Source of the DNA: Lysobacter panacisoli | GTDB taxonomy: Bacteria; Pseudomonadota; Gammaproteobacteria; Xanthomonadales; Xanthomonadaceae | Direction: 5' to 3' | Length of the DNA stretch: 64,000 nt | Assembly (NCBI RefSeq): GCF_009765165.1 | Contig: NZ_VLNU01000001.1 | Coordinates: 186,001-250,000 of the forward strand | Shown here: positions 20,878-33,155 of the stretch, piece by piece | How positions within the stretch are numbered: position 1 is the first letter of the stretch | Layout of the letters: the number at the start of each line of letters is the position of its first letter | Program-made: the position numbers and the translations under genes | The notes under the pieces: generated by a model | What the model saw: the letters and a program-made list of their open reading frames with translations, nothing else | The model's database searches: none | What the model was told of the DNA's origin: nothing

Positions 20878-21557
20878 CGTTGCCTCAACAGGTAATCGGC
20901 CAACGCGAGGTCGGCCGGAGTGGTGACTTTCAGGTTGTCTTCGCGGCCTTCGACCAGCGTCGGATGCAGGCCGGCGCGTTCGACCGCCATCGCTTCGTCG
21001 GTCACGACGACGCCATCGCGAGCTGCAGCTTCCAGCGCATGCGTGAGCACGTCGCGACGGAACGCCTGCGGCGTGAACGCGCGCCACAGCGCCGAACGCG
21101 GTTCGGTCGCGGCGATGCGCCGTGTGTCGTCGGCGCGCTTGAGCGTGTCGCGAACGGGCGCGCCAAGGATCGCGCCCTCGGCGTGTTCACTGGCGGCCGC
21201 AATCAGGCGGTCGATGTCCTGCGCGCGCAGGTTCGGTCGCGCGGCATCGTGGACCAGCACCAGCGTGTCGTCGGCGAGTGCGGACGGCAACGCGCGCAAT
21301 GCGGCGAGCACGGAGTCCGCGCGTTCGCCGCCGCCCACGCAGCGCAACACGGGCTTGCCGTGGCGCTCGCTCCAGCCGGGCCAGCGTGTGTCGTCGGCCG
21401 ACAGCGCAACCATCGCACCGGCGATGCGCGGGTGCGACAGCAACGCGTCGAGCGCGTGCGCGATCAGCGGCTGGCCGGCGACTTCGAGGTACTGCTTGGG
21501 CACCTCGCCGCCGAAGCGCGTTCCGCGACCGGCGGCGGGAATGACGGCCCAGATCAT
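20874..21557 (-). CDS. ispD: 2-C-methyl-D-erythritol 4-phosphate cytidylyltransferase
   Basis: Third enzyme of the MEP pathway, coupling MEP to CTP. The 227-residue protein opens with the nucleotide-binding motif [19 protein letters not shown] and has VHDAARPNL and the [12 protein letters not shown] region. ATG 21557 overlaps the ftsB stop by one base (TGATG); GTG 21560 is an in-frame alternative one codon earlier with a GTGA overlap. CTP supply comes from pyrG further upstream in the same strand block. Confidence 0.96.
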   Translation of the reverse strand: MIWAVIPAAGRGTRFGGEVPKQYLEVAGQPLIAHALDALLSHPRIAGAMVALSADDTRWPGWSERHGKPVLRCVGGGERADSVLAALRALPSALADDTLVLVHDAARPNLRAQDIDRLIAAASEHAEGAILGAPVRDTLKRADDTRRIAATEPRSALWRAFTPQAFRRDVLTHALEAAARDGVVVTDEAMAVERAGLHPTLVEGREDNLKVTTPADLALADYLLRQR

Positions 21558-21916
21558 CACGGTTCCCGCGGCGCGATCCCGGACTCGTCCTGCGACGCAT
21601 CGTCCGTCGCGGGCGCGGGAGACGGCGCGCCGCCGTCGGGTTCGACCACGCGATAGAACGTTTCGCCGGGCTTGATCATGCCCAGCTCGCTGCGTGCGCG
21701 CTCCTCGACCGCGGCCTCGCCGGACTTGAGGTCCTCGACTTCCGCGGCGAGTGCATCGTTGCGCTGCTGCAAACCCGCGTTCTCGCGGGTCTGCTGTTGG
21801 ACCTGCTGTTCCAGGCGTGCGACCGAGCGGCTACCGCCCTCGCCCACCCACAGCCGGTACTGGAGGAAGACCAGCACGCCGGCCAGCACCACCAGCAGCA
21901 GTCGCAACCAGCGCAC
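21557..21916 (-). CDS. ftsB: Cell division protein FtsB
   Basis: A 119-residue bitopic divisome protein that bridges FtsQ and FtsL. One N-terminal membrane helix (about 2-20, WLRLLLVVLAGVLVFLQYRLW) leads into a heptad-rich coiled coil (SVARLEQQVQQQTRENAGLQ onward) and a Pro/Ala/Asp-rich tail. The start is GTG 21916, with GGAG just upstream; no ATG fits. It follows eno by 14 bases, the order conserved across gammaproteobacteria. Confidence 0.93.
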   Translation of the reverse strand: MRWLRLLLVVLAGVLVFLQYRLWVGEGGSRSVARLEQQVQQQTRENAGLQQRNDALAAEVEDLKSGEAAVEERARSELGMIKPGETFYRVVEPDGGAPSPAPATDDASQDESGIAPREP

Positions 21917-21930
21917 GGAGGCTCCGTGGC

Positions 21931-24160
<2,230 letters not shown>

Positions 24161-24207
24161 GCTTCGCCGCTCTTTGAACCCGTCCCGTGTCGGGGCGGGT
24201 GATGTGG

Positions 24208-24258
24208 AAGGGATGGGCTTTCCAACATGGTGGCGGTGGAGGGGAAACCCATCCCCTC
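24208..24258. repeat. Inverted repeat in the pyrG-kdsA spacer
   Basis: Left arm AAGGGATGGGCTTTCC and right arm GGGGAAACCCATCCCCTCC are almost complementary and can fold into a 14-16 bp stem with a loop of about 20 bases. There is no T-run, so a processing or mRNA-stabilising element is as likely as a terminator. Confidence 0.6.
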
Positions 24259-24269
24259 CTCCGCCCGCA

Positions 24270-25976
<1,707 letters not shown>

Positions 25977-26028
25977 TTACGGCCGCGACCTTGACGCGGA
26001 ACAGCGTGTTCATTCTGCCTCTGCGCGA

Positions 26029-26052
26029 ACGCCCCGGCGGCGGCCGGGGCGT
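26029..26052 (-). terminator. GC-rich hairpin after the Ala/Gly-rich gene
   Basis: ACGCCCCGG and CCGGGGCGT form a 9-bp stem with a six-base loop 45 bases after the stop of the gene ending at 26096. No T-run follows, so termination strength is uncertain. Confidence 0.5.
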
Positions 26053-26095
26053 CCGGAATGCCGGTCATCGCCGGCCGTCGCGTGAGCGCTGCGGA

Positions 26096-26596
26096 TCAGC
26101 GCTCGCGACGGTCGCGACGGCTGTTCTTTTCGGGGGCCGGGCGGGTCGTCTCGCCGCTGACGGCGGCATCGGCGGCCGCATCGACCTTGCCCGACACCGC
26201 GGGCGGGCTTCCGACCTGCGTGCCCGCGCGCCCGGCCGCATCGACGCTGGCGTCGACCCGACCCGCCGCGGAATTCGCGGTACCGACCGCACCGTTCGCC
26301 ACACCATTGGCGGTATCGACGCCGCCGCGCACCGTGTCGCGAGCGCGCGACTGCGTGGTGCCGACCGTATCGCGCGCATCGCGGGCGGCCTGGCCGACCG
26401 CGTCGGTGCGCACGCCTGCATCGGCACCCGCACGGACACCGGCGTTCGCGCCCACGTTCACCGGCCCGGCCTGCACGCCTGCGCCACCATTACCGCCGAC
26501 GTCCACCGCGCCGCCCAATACCTGCGCGAACGCCACGGGCGTCGCCAGCGCCATCGCAACCGCAACCGCAACCGCAATCACCTTGCCCTGCTTCAT
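26096..26596 (-). CDS. Exported Ala/Gly/Val-rich repetitive protein, unknown
   Basis: A 166-residue protein with a signal peptide cleaved after AFA (residues 1-24). The first half of the mature chain alternates Gly/Ala/Val (GGAVDVGGNGGAGVQAGPVN, then GVRAGADAGVR). The second half has loosely repeated 11-residue-like helices of the form AxGxVDAxxDAA with TANG, SRARDTV and GKVDAAADAA, resembling LEA-like or apolipoprotein-like amphipathic repeats. It ends in a basic tail, KNSRRDRRER. I cannot assign a family. Likely periplasmic. Confidence 0.75.
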   Translation of the reverse strand: MKQGKVIAVAVAVAMALATPVAFAQVLGGAVDVGGNGGAGVQAGPVNVGANAGVRAGADAGVRTDAVGQAARDARDTVGTTQSRARDTVRGGVDTANGVANGAVGTANSAAGRVDASVDAAGRAGTQVGSPPAVSGKVDAAADAAVSGETTRPAPEKNSRRDRRER

Positions 26597-26779
26597 GTGC
26601 GTCTCCGTCTCTCGTTTCGGGATTGCCGCATTGCTGCGACGTTCCGACCGTAGAGAGCCCGACCCGGATCGCGGCTGAACCCGTCCGGCCACCGGCCACG
26701 CGGGTCAGCGGGGATTCGAGGATGTGTTCGCGTCTACACGCGCAAGGGCGACGCCGGTCACGCGCCTGCACGAAACGAC

Positions 26780-26803
26780 GACGCCCCGGCGGACCGGGGC
26801 GTC
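26780..26803 (-). terminator. Hairpin after the small charged secreted-protein gene
   Basis: GACGCCCCGG and CCGGGGCGTC pair in a perfect 10-bp stem with a four-base loop, 25 bases after the stop at 26829. A weak T-containing stretch (GTCGTTTCG) follows on the minus strand. Confidence 0.6.
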
Positions 26804-26828
26804 GAGGAACGGCTTGAAGCGCGAGGAC

Positions 26829-27074
26829 TCAGCGCTCGTCTTCTTCCTCGAGCTCGCGCTCGGGATGGTGCTTGGCCTTGTCCTTCTTGCTGGCCTCGGC
26901 CTTCGCCTTGTCGTCCTGGGCGGTCGACTTCTGGGCGGCCTGGCGCGACTGCTGCTGTGCCTGCGCGGATTCCTGCTTCGACTTCGCGTCGGCCTGGGTG
27001 TCCTGCGCGAACGCGGACGGCGCGACCAGCGCGGACGCGATGGCGATCGGGAGCACGAGCTTGCGGATCTTCAT
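26829..27074 (-). CDS. Small exported charged protein, unknown
   Basis: An 81-residue protein: signal peptide MKIRKLVLPIAIASALVAPS ending SAFAQ, then a mature part of about 57 residues made almost only of Gln, Ala, Lys, Ser, Asp and Glu. It moves from Gln/Ala-rich, through Lys-rich (KAKAEASKKDKAKHH), to an acidic end, ELEEEDER. It is predicted disordered or a single charged helix. GGAGGC lies just upstream of the ATG. It is divergent from parE, with 295 bases between the starts that hold no other gene. Function unknown. Confidence 0.75.
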   Translation of the reverse strand: MKIRKLVLPIAIASALVAPSAFAQDTQADAKSKQESAQAQQQSRQAAQKSTAQDDKAKAEASKKDKAKHHPERELEEEDER

Positions 27075-27369
27075 GGGGTACAGCCTCCTGTCACGGAACA
27101 ACACGCATCGGGCCGGGGCATCCTGGGACGATCCCGCGGCGAGCCGGCGACCCGGGCGGCATCCTGGCGACGATACGCCGAGCCGGCCCTGAACGGCGTC
27201 GCCAGCCTCCCAGATGGGGGCGCAGCGCGCTCCATCAAGGCGTGCGGGGGCCGGCATGCGCGCCGTGTGTGCACGCCGGATGGACCGGTCGCACCGTATG
27301 CGACGGCCGCGGTTGACCTTATGCCGCCACCCGCCGACCATCCCCGCTCCCGCCCCACGCCGTGCACGA

Positions 27370-29277
27370 ATGACTTCCCGTTACAACGCCGCCGATATCG
27401 AAGTCCTCTCCGGCCTGGATCCGGTCAAACGCCGCCCCGGCATGTACACCGACACTTCGCGCCCGAACCATCTGGCGCAGGAGGTCATCGACAACGCCGT
27501 CGACGAGGCATTGGCCGGCCACGCCCGCAGCATCGAAGTGACGCTGCACGCCGACGGAAGCGCCTCGGTCGCCGACGACGGTCGCGGCATGCCCGTGGAC
27601 ATCCACCCGGAGGAGAAGATCCCCGGCGTCGAGCTGATCCTCACGCGCCTGCACGCGGGCGGCAAGTTCAACAACAAGAACTACACCTTCTCCGGCGGCC
27701 TGCACGGCGTCGGCGTGAGCGTGGTGAACGCGCTGTCCAGGCACGTCGAAGTGCGGATCAAGCGCGACGGCAACGAATACCGCATGACCTTCAAGGACGG
27801 CGACCGCGACTCGCCGCTGGAAGTGGTCGGCACCGTCGGCAAGAAGAACACCGGCACGCGCGTGCAGTTCTGGCCGGATGCGAAGTACTTCGACACGCCG
27901 AAGTTCAACCTGCGCGCGCTGCGCCACCTGCTGCGCGCCAAGGCCGTGCTGTGCCCGGGCCTGACGGTGAAGCTGCACGACGAGGCCAGCGACGAGCGCA
28001 ACGAGTGGTATTACGAGGACGGCCTGCGCGATTACCTGCGCGGCGAACTCGCCGAGCGCGAACTGCTGCCGCCGGACCTGTTCGTCGGCAAGCTCAGCAA
28101 GGACACCGAGACCGCCGACTGGGCGGTGGCATGGGTGCCCGATGGCGAGCTGGTCCAGGAAAGCTACGTCAACCTGATCCCGACCGCGCAGCACGGCACG
28201 CACGTCAACGGCCTGCGCACCGGCTTCACCGACGCGCTGCGCGAGTTCTGCGATTTCCGCAACCTGCTGCCGCGCGGCGTGAAGCTGGCGCCGGAAGACG
28301 TGTGGGATCGCGTCGCCTTCGTGCTCAGCATCAAGATGACCGACCCGCAGTTCAGCGGCCAGACCAAGGAACGTCTGTCCTCGCGTCAGGCCGCGGGCTT
28401 CGTCGAAGGCGCGGCGCACGACGCGTTCTCGCTGTGGCTCAACCAGCACGTCGAGCTCGGCGAGAAGATCGCGCAACTCGCCATCGAACGCGCCGCCGCG
28501 CGCCTGAAGACCGAGAAGCAGGTCGTCCGCAAGAAGGTCACGCAGGGCCCTGCCCTGCCCGGCAAGCTCGCCGACTGCACCAGCCAGGACCTGTCGCGCA
28601 CCGAGCTGTTCCTGGTCGAAGGCGACTCCGCCGGCGGCAGCGCGCGTCAGGCGCGCGACAAGGATTTCCAGGCGATCCTGCCGCTGCGCGGCAAGATCCT
28701 CAACACCTGGGAAGTCGCGTCCGGCAGCGTGCTCGCGTCGCAGGAAGTGCACGACCTCGCCGTCGCCATCGGTTGCGATCCGGGCAAGGACGACCTGTCC
28801 GGCCTGCGCTACGGCAAGGTCATCATCCTCGCCGACGCCGACTCCGACGGCCTGCACATCGCCACGCTGTTGAGCGCGCTGTTCCTCAAGCATTTCCCGT
28901 CGCTCGTGTCGGCCGGCCACGTGTTCGTGGCGATGCCGCCGCTGTTCCGCGTCGACGTGGGCAAGCAGGTGTTCTACGCGCTGGACGAAGAAGAGAAGCG
29001 GATCCTGCTGGAGAAGATCGAGCGCGAGAAGAGCGATCGCAAGAAGGGTTTCAGCGGGCAGGTGAACGTCACCCGCTTCAAGGGCCTGGGCGAGATGAAC
29101 CCGTCGCAGCTGCGCGAATCGACCATCCATCCGGACACGCGCCGCCTCGTCCAGCTCACGGTGGACGACGACACGCAGACGCATTCGCTGATGGACATGC
29201 TGCTGGCGAAGAAGCGCGCCGGCGACCGCAAGCAGTGGCTGGAGAGCAAGGGAGACCTCGCCACGCTGGAAGTCTGA
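27370..29277 (+). CDS. parE: DNA topoisomerase IV subunit B
   Basis: ATPase subunit of the decatenase that separates daughter chromosomes; a fluoroquinolone and novobiocin target. The 635-residue protein has the GHKL ATP site (EVIDNAVDEALAG and DDGRGMPVD), the GGLHGVGVSVVNALS lid, and a TOPRIM domain with EGDSAGGSA and DADSDGLH. ILNTWEV in TOPRIM, together with the short length, favours ParE over GyrB. ATG 27370 (MTSRYNAADIEVL) is the homologous start. No parC is in the window. Confidence 0.96.
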   Translation: MTSRYNAADIEVLSGLDPVKRRPGMYTDTSRPNHLAQEVIDNAVDEALAGHARSIEVTLHADGSASVADDGRGMPVDIHPEEKIPGVELILTRLHAGGKFNNKNYTFSGGLHGVGVSVVNALSRHVEVRIKRDGNEYRMTFKDGDRDSPLEVVGTVGKKNTGTRVQFWPDAKYFDTPKFNLRALRHLLRAKAVLCPGLTVKLHDEASDERNEWYYEDGLRDYLRGELAERELLPPDLFVGKLSKDTETADWAVAWVPDGELVQESYVNLIPTAQHGTHVNGLRTGFTDALREFCDFRNLLPRGVKLAPEDVWDRVAFVLSIKMTDPQFSGQTKERLSSRQAAGFVEGAAHDAFSLWLNQHVELGEKIAQLAIERAAARLKTEKQVVRKKVTQGPALPGKLADCTSQDLSRTELFLVEGDSAGGSARQARDKDFQAILPLRGKILNTWEVASGSVLASQEVHDLAVAIGCDPGKDDLSGLRYGKVIILADADSDGLHIATLLSALFLKHFPSLVSAGHVFVAMPPLFRVDVGKQVFYALDEEEKRILLEKIEREKSDRKKGFSGQVNVTRFKGLGEMNPSQLRESTIHPDTRRLVQLTVDDDTQTHSLMDMLLAKKRAGDRKQWLESKGDLATLEV

Positions 29278-29365
29278 GGCACCGGTTTCAAGGCAGGGCT
29301 GGGGAGCCCTGCCGCGTTACCCGCCGGCATGACGCCAAGCGGGCCATGAGAGCAAGGGGGAGCTT

Positions 29366-31024
29366 GTGATCTTGAAGAAGGCAGTGGCGACGCTGTGCGT
29401 CGCGGTATCGCTCGTGGGCTGCGGTGGAGGCGGCGGCGGCGGTGGGGACGGAGGCAGTGCAGCGGGTACGGGCGGAAGCGGATCCAATCCGCCGCCTTCG
29501 GGAGGCGGCACGCCGCCGGCATCGGTGACGATCACCGTGAACTCGCCGCCCGCGAACGTCCAGGTCCCCTATGGAATCCCGTACAGCACGGAGGTAGCGG
29601 GCAACTGGAGCGGCACCAACCTCGGTAGCGCCACGGTCTACCTGCAGGTCGTCGACAGCAACAACACCTTCGCGGTGCCGGCGGTCGCGGCGGCCAGCGG
29701 CAACACGTTCCGCTACACGCTCGGGCCCGGCGTCGGCACGCTGGCCGGCGATCGCACCGGCACGCTGACCGTCAACGCGTGCAAGGACCCGGCCTGCGCG
29801 CAGCGCTTCGATGGCCCGTCCGGCAGCGTGAGCTACCGCGTGCAGATCACCCCCCTGGGCGAATGGGAAACCGTGCAGCGCGATGCGTCGCACACCGGTT
29901 ACGTGCCTATCATCGTGGACCCCACGCGCCTGACCAAGGCCTGGGAATGGACGTTCCCGCAGGACCCGACCGCAGCCAGTTCCTACGTGCTCAGGCCGGC
30001 GACCGGCGGCGGCATGATGTACGCGGTGGGCATCAACAGGACCAGTGCCCAGGCCTCGTTCAACCAGATGTTTTCTTCGGTCGACGAAGCCACCGGTACG
30101 CTCCGCTGGTCGCAGCAGATTGCCGGCAATGTGCACGTCCTCGGCCCGGCGGCGTACGGCGGACTCGCCTACGTGCCCACCATCGGCGCCGACAGGCTGC
30201 TCACTGCATACGACGGCACGACGGGCAGCATGAAGTTCCGCTACGGACAGACGACCGATCCGCTCGCGTCCACGCTGGCGCCGACGTTCCACCAGACGAC
30301 CGCCTACTTCTTCGGCGGCCACCTCGGCGAGGAACTGCACGCGGTCGATGCCGCGACCGGCACGCTGCTGTGGGCGAAGGCGCGTCGCGATTACCAGAAC
30401 ACGACACCGGCCGTGGACGACAGCTACATCTACTACCCGTCGAACCGTGCGCTGGAGATCCTCGACCGCCGGACCGGCAACACCGTGGCCAGCATCACGA
30501 ATCCCGTGTCGGACTCGCAGCACGCCAGCGCGATCGTCCCGATGCTGGGCTCGCGCGGCAACGTGATCGTCAACTCGTACTCGGCCACCAACCGCACCGC
30601 CAAGCTGTCGAGCTTCGACATCGCAGGGCTTCGCTGGGAATGGGCGACCCAGTACTCGTACAACCCACTGCCCGCGCTCGCCAACGGCGTGATCTACGCC
30701 ACCCGCAGCGATGGCGCGCCGACCCTCGATGCGATCGACGAGGTCACAGGCAACGTGCTGTGGAGCTGGAACCCGCCGGCGAGCGATAACCAGTCCCGGG
30801 TGGTCGAGAACATCGCCGCGACGAAGAACCTCGTGTTCGTGAGCACCACCGGCAACATCGTCGGCTCCGGCTACGTGTGGGCGATCGACGTGAACACCCG
30901 CCAGGCCGTGTGGCGTTACCCAGCCAACGGTTACTCGGTGATCAGCGGCCGCGGCACGCTCTACATCCTCAATGGCAGTCCATCGCTGCCAGCCAGGAAG
31001 GTCATCGCGATCCGCCTGCGTTGA
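29366..31024 (+). CDS. PQQ-type beta-propeller lipoprotein
   Basis: A 552-residue lipoprotein: GTG start with a GGGGGAGC site, signal peptide and lipobox LVGC (Cys19), then a run of glycines and a Gly/Ser/Pro linker as far as residue 55. An Ig-like stretch (about 55-155) precedes a propeller of PQQ-like blades marked by ATGTLRWSQQ, ATGTLLWAKA, RTGNTVASI, VTGNVLWSWN and NTRQAVWRYP. Such proteins are usually periplasmic scaffolds or BamB-like; no cofactor ligands can be seen. It stands alone between parE and a peptidase gene. Confidence 0.85.
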   Translation: MILKKAVATLCVAVSLVGCGGGGGGGGDGGSAAGTGGSGSNPPPSGGGTPPASVTITVNSPPANVQVPYGIPYSTEVAGNWSGTNLGSATVYLQVVDSNNTFAVPAVAAASGNTFRYTLGPGVGTLAGDRTGTLTVNACKDPACAQRFDGPSGSVSYRVQITPLGEWETVQRDASHTGYVPIIVDPTRLTKAWEWTFPQDPTAASSYVLRPATGGGMMYAVGINRTSAQASFNQMFSSVDEATGTLRWSQQIAGNVHVLGPAAYGGLAYVPTIGADRLLTAYDGTTGSMKFRYGQTTDPLASTLAPTFHQTTAYFFGGHLGEELHAVDAATGTLLWAKARRDYQNTTPAVDDSYIYYPSNRALEILDRRTGNTVASITNPVSDSQHASAIVPMLGSRGNVIVNSYSATNRTAKLSSFDIAGLRWEWATQYSYNPLPALANGVIYATRSDGAPTLDAIDEVTGNVLWSWNPPASDNQSRVVENIAATKNLVFVSTTGNIVGSGYVWAIDVNTRQAVWRYPANGYSVISGRGTLYILNGSPSLPARKVIAIRLR

Positions 31025-31138
31025 CGCCACGGACCTCGGTGCCGCCCCGGGCGGGCACCCTGACCCGCAAAGACAATCCGGCACGGCCGCGGCTATGCTG
31101 CGGCCACACCATCCGAGGCCTTGGGGAGGGCCAGCACG

Positions 31139-33121
31139 ATGAAACACGCACGAATCCGGCTGTTCGCCGCGTTGTTCGCGGCAGCGCCTGCATTGCTTCC
31201 GGCGCAGGTCATTCCCGCCGAGGATTTCTCGCGGCATAGCGAAGTCAGCGAAGTGGCCATGTCGCCCGACGGCCGGCACGTGGCGATGGCGGTGCCGACC
31301 GCCGACGGACTGGAGACGCAACTGCACATCGTCCCGCTCGACAACAGCGGCAAGGTGCAGGTGCTGCGTTTCAGCAAACAGCAGCATGTGTCCGACATCG
31401 TGTGGACCGCCGACGACCAGGTCGTGGTCGCGCGGGCCAAGGTCGATCCGCTCGAAACCGAGCCCAAGAGCTACGGCGAACTGCTCGCGTCGAACATCAC
31501 CGGCAAGGACCAGGAAGTCCTGTTCGCCTACATCCCGGACGACGGCACCAAGGCCGGCCGGCGCAAGGACGAAGGCTTCGCCTCGATCGTCGACCGGGTC
31601 GACGACAAGGCGGGCATCGCGCTGGTGGATTTCACCCGCTGGTTCACCATCCTCGACCAGAAATCGCCCACCACCATCTTCCGCGTGAACACGCGCACCG
31701 GCGAGCGCACGCAGGAGGAATTCCATCCGTACTCGGCGTCGTTCGCGTTCGATTCGCACCACAAGGCCCGGGTGCGTGTGAGCTGGTCGGAACAGACCGG
31801 CGCGCCGATCCTCGCCTATCGCCCACGCCCTGCCGACGACTGGAAGCCGGTGCCGGCGAAGGTCGCCGGTTACTCGATGCAGCTGCTGCACGTGGCCGAC
31901 GACGACGACACCGCGCTGGCGCTGATTTCCGACAAGGGCGAACCGGCGCAGCTGTACCGCCTCAGCCTCGCCAACGGCACGCGCGAACGCGTGGCCGGTC
32001 GCGACGACATGGACGTGGCGGGCGTGCTGTACGGCGGCTACCGCGGCGCACCATTCGGAGTGCTGTTCAACGCCGGCAAGCCGTCCGTGCAGTACCTGGA
32101 CCCGAAATCGGAATGGGCCGGCCTGCACGCGGGCCTGATGAAGGCGTTCCCGGGCCAGCTGGTGTGGCTGCGCAGCTTCAGCCGCGACAATCGCAAGGTG
32201 CTGTTCACGACGAGTGGCGACCGAACGCCCGGCGCGTATTACGTGTTCGATCGCGACAGCAACCAGGTCCAGCTGATCAACGAGGCACAGCCCTGGATCA
32301 AGTCAGAGCGGTTGGCGCCGATGACGCCGGTGAGCTTCCAGACCCGCGACGGCCTCACGCTGCACGGCCTGTACACGGCGCCGGCCGGCGCCAAGGGTCC
32401 GCTGCCGATGATCGTGATGCCGCACGGCGGACCGCACGGGCCGTACGACGCCTGGGGCTACAACCGCGACGCGCAGTTCCTCGCCAGTCGCGGCTATGCG
32501 GTGCTGCAGGTCAACTTCCGCGGCTCCGGTGGGCGCGGCTGGGCCTTCGAGTACTCCGGCTACGGCGAATGGGGCGGCAAGATGATGGACGACATCGCCG
32601 ACGGCGTGCGCTGGGCGATCGACAACGGCCGTGCCGATGCCAGCCGCATCTGCACCTACGGCGCCAGCTTCGGCGGCTATGCCGCGCTGATGAACCCCAT
32701 CCGCTATCCCGAGCTGTACCGCTGCGCGGTCGGCTACGTCGGCGTGTACGACCTGCCGCTGATGAAGAAGGTCGGCGACCCGCAGCGCGGACGCGGCAAC
32801 CGCAACTACCTGGATCGCGCGCTCGGCACGGACGAGGCGGTGATGATTGCCAACTCTCCTGCGCGCAACGCGACGAAGATCAAAGTGCCGGTGATGCTGG
32901 TGCAGGGTTCGGCCGATACACGCGTGCCTATGGACCAGTTCGACGCGATGGTGACGGGCTTCCGCAAGGCCGGCGTCTCGGTCGAGACGATGGTGGTGAA
33001 GGGCGAAGGCCACGGCTTCTACAAGCCGGAAAACCGCGCCGAACTCTATCGCCGCCTCGAAGCGTTCCTCGCGCGCAACCTTGGCCCCGGTGCAGGCGCC
33101 GCGCCGGCAACGGCGAAGTAA
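31139..33121 (+). CDS. S9-family prolyl oligopeptidase-like peptidase
   Basis: A 660-residue exported serine peptidase. A signal peptide (about residues 1-22, ending LPAQ) is followed by a beta-propeller-like N-terminal region and an alpha/beta-hydrolase domain from about 420. The catalytic triad is visible: Ser in YGASFGGYAAL, Asp in QGSADTRVPM and His in GEGHGFYKPEN; NFRGSGGRG forms the oxyanion area. ATG 31139 follows GGGGAGGG. Members cleave short peptides and are numerous in Xanthomonadaceae. Confidence 0.92.
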   Translation: MKHARIRLFAALFAAAPALLPAQVIPAEDFSRHSEVSEVAMSPDGRHVAMAVPTADGLETQLHIVPLDNSGKVQVLRFSKQQHVSDIVWTADDQVVVARAKVDPLETEPKSYGELLASNITGKDQEVLFAYIPDDGTKAGRRKDEGFASIVDRVDDKAGIALVDFTRWFTILDQKSPTTIFRVNTRTGERTQEEFHPYSASFAFDSHHKARVRVSWSEQTGAPILAYRPRPADDWKPVPAKVAGYSMQLLHVADDDDTALALISDKGEPAQLYRLSLANGTRERVAGRDDMDVAGVLYGGYRGAPFGVLFNAGKPSVQYLDPKSEWAGLHAGLMKAFPGQLVWLRSFSRDNRKVLFTTSGDRTPGAYYVFDRDSNQVQLINEAQPWIKSERLAPMTPVSFQTRDGLTLHGLYTAPAGAKGPLPMIVMPHGGPHGPYDAWGYNRDAQFLASRGYAVLQVNFRGSGGRGWAFEYSGYGEWGGKMMDDIADGVRWAIDNGRADASRICTYGASFGGYAALMNPIRYPELYRCAVGYVGVYDLPLMKKVGDPQRGRGNRNYLDRALGTDEAVMIANSPARNATKIKVPVMLVQGSADTRVPMDQFDAMVTGFRKAGVSVETMVVKGEGHGFYKPENRAELYRRLEAFLARNLGPGAGAAPATAK

Positions 33122-33155
33122 GCCTGCTTCAACGTGGCGCCGCCGGCGCCACGTC

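Noticed and set aside
29288..32128. 946-codon minus-strand open frame
   Set aside because: It is antisense to the PQQ lipoprotein and S9 peptidase genes, both with clear motifs. Long antisense frames are common at this GC content.
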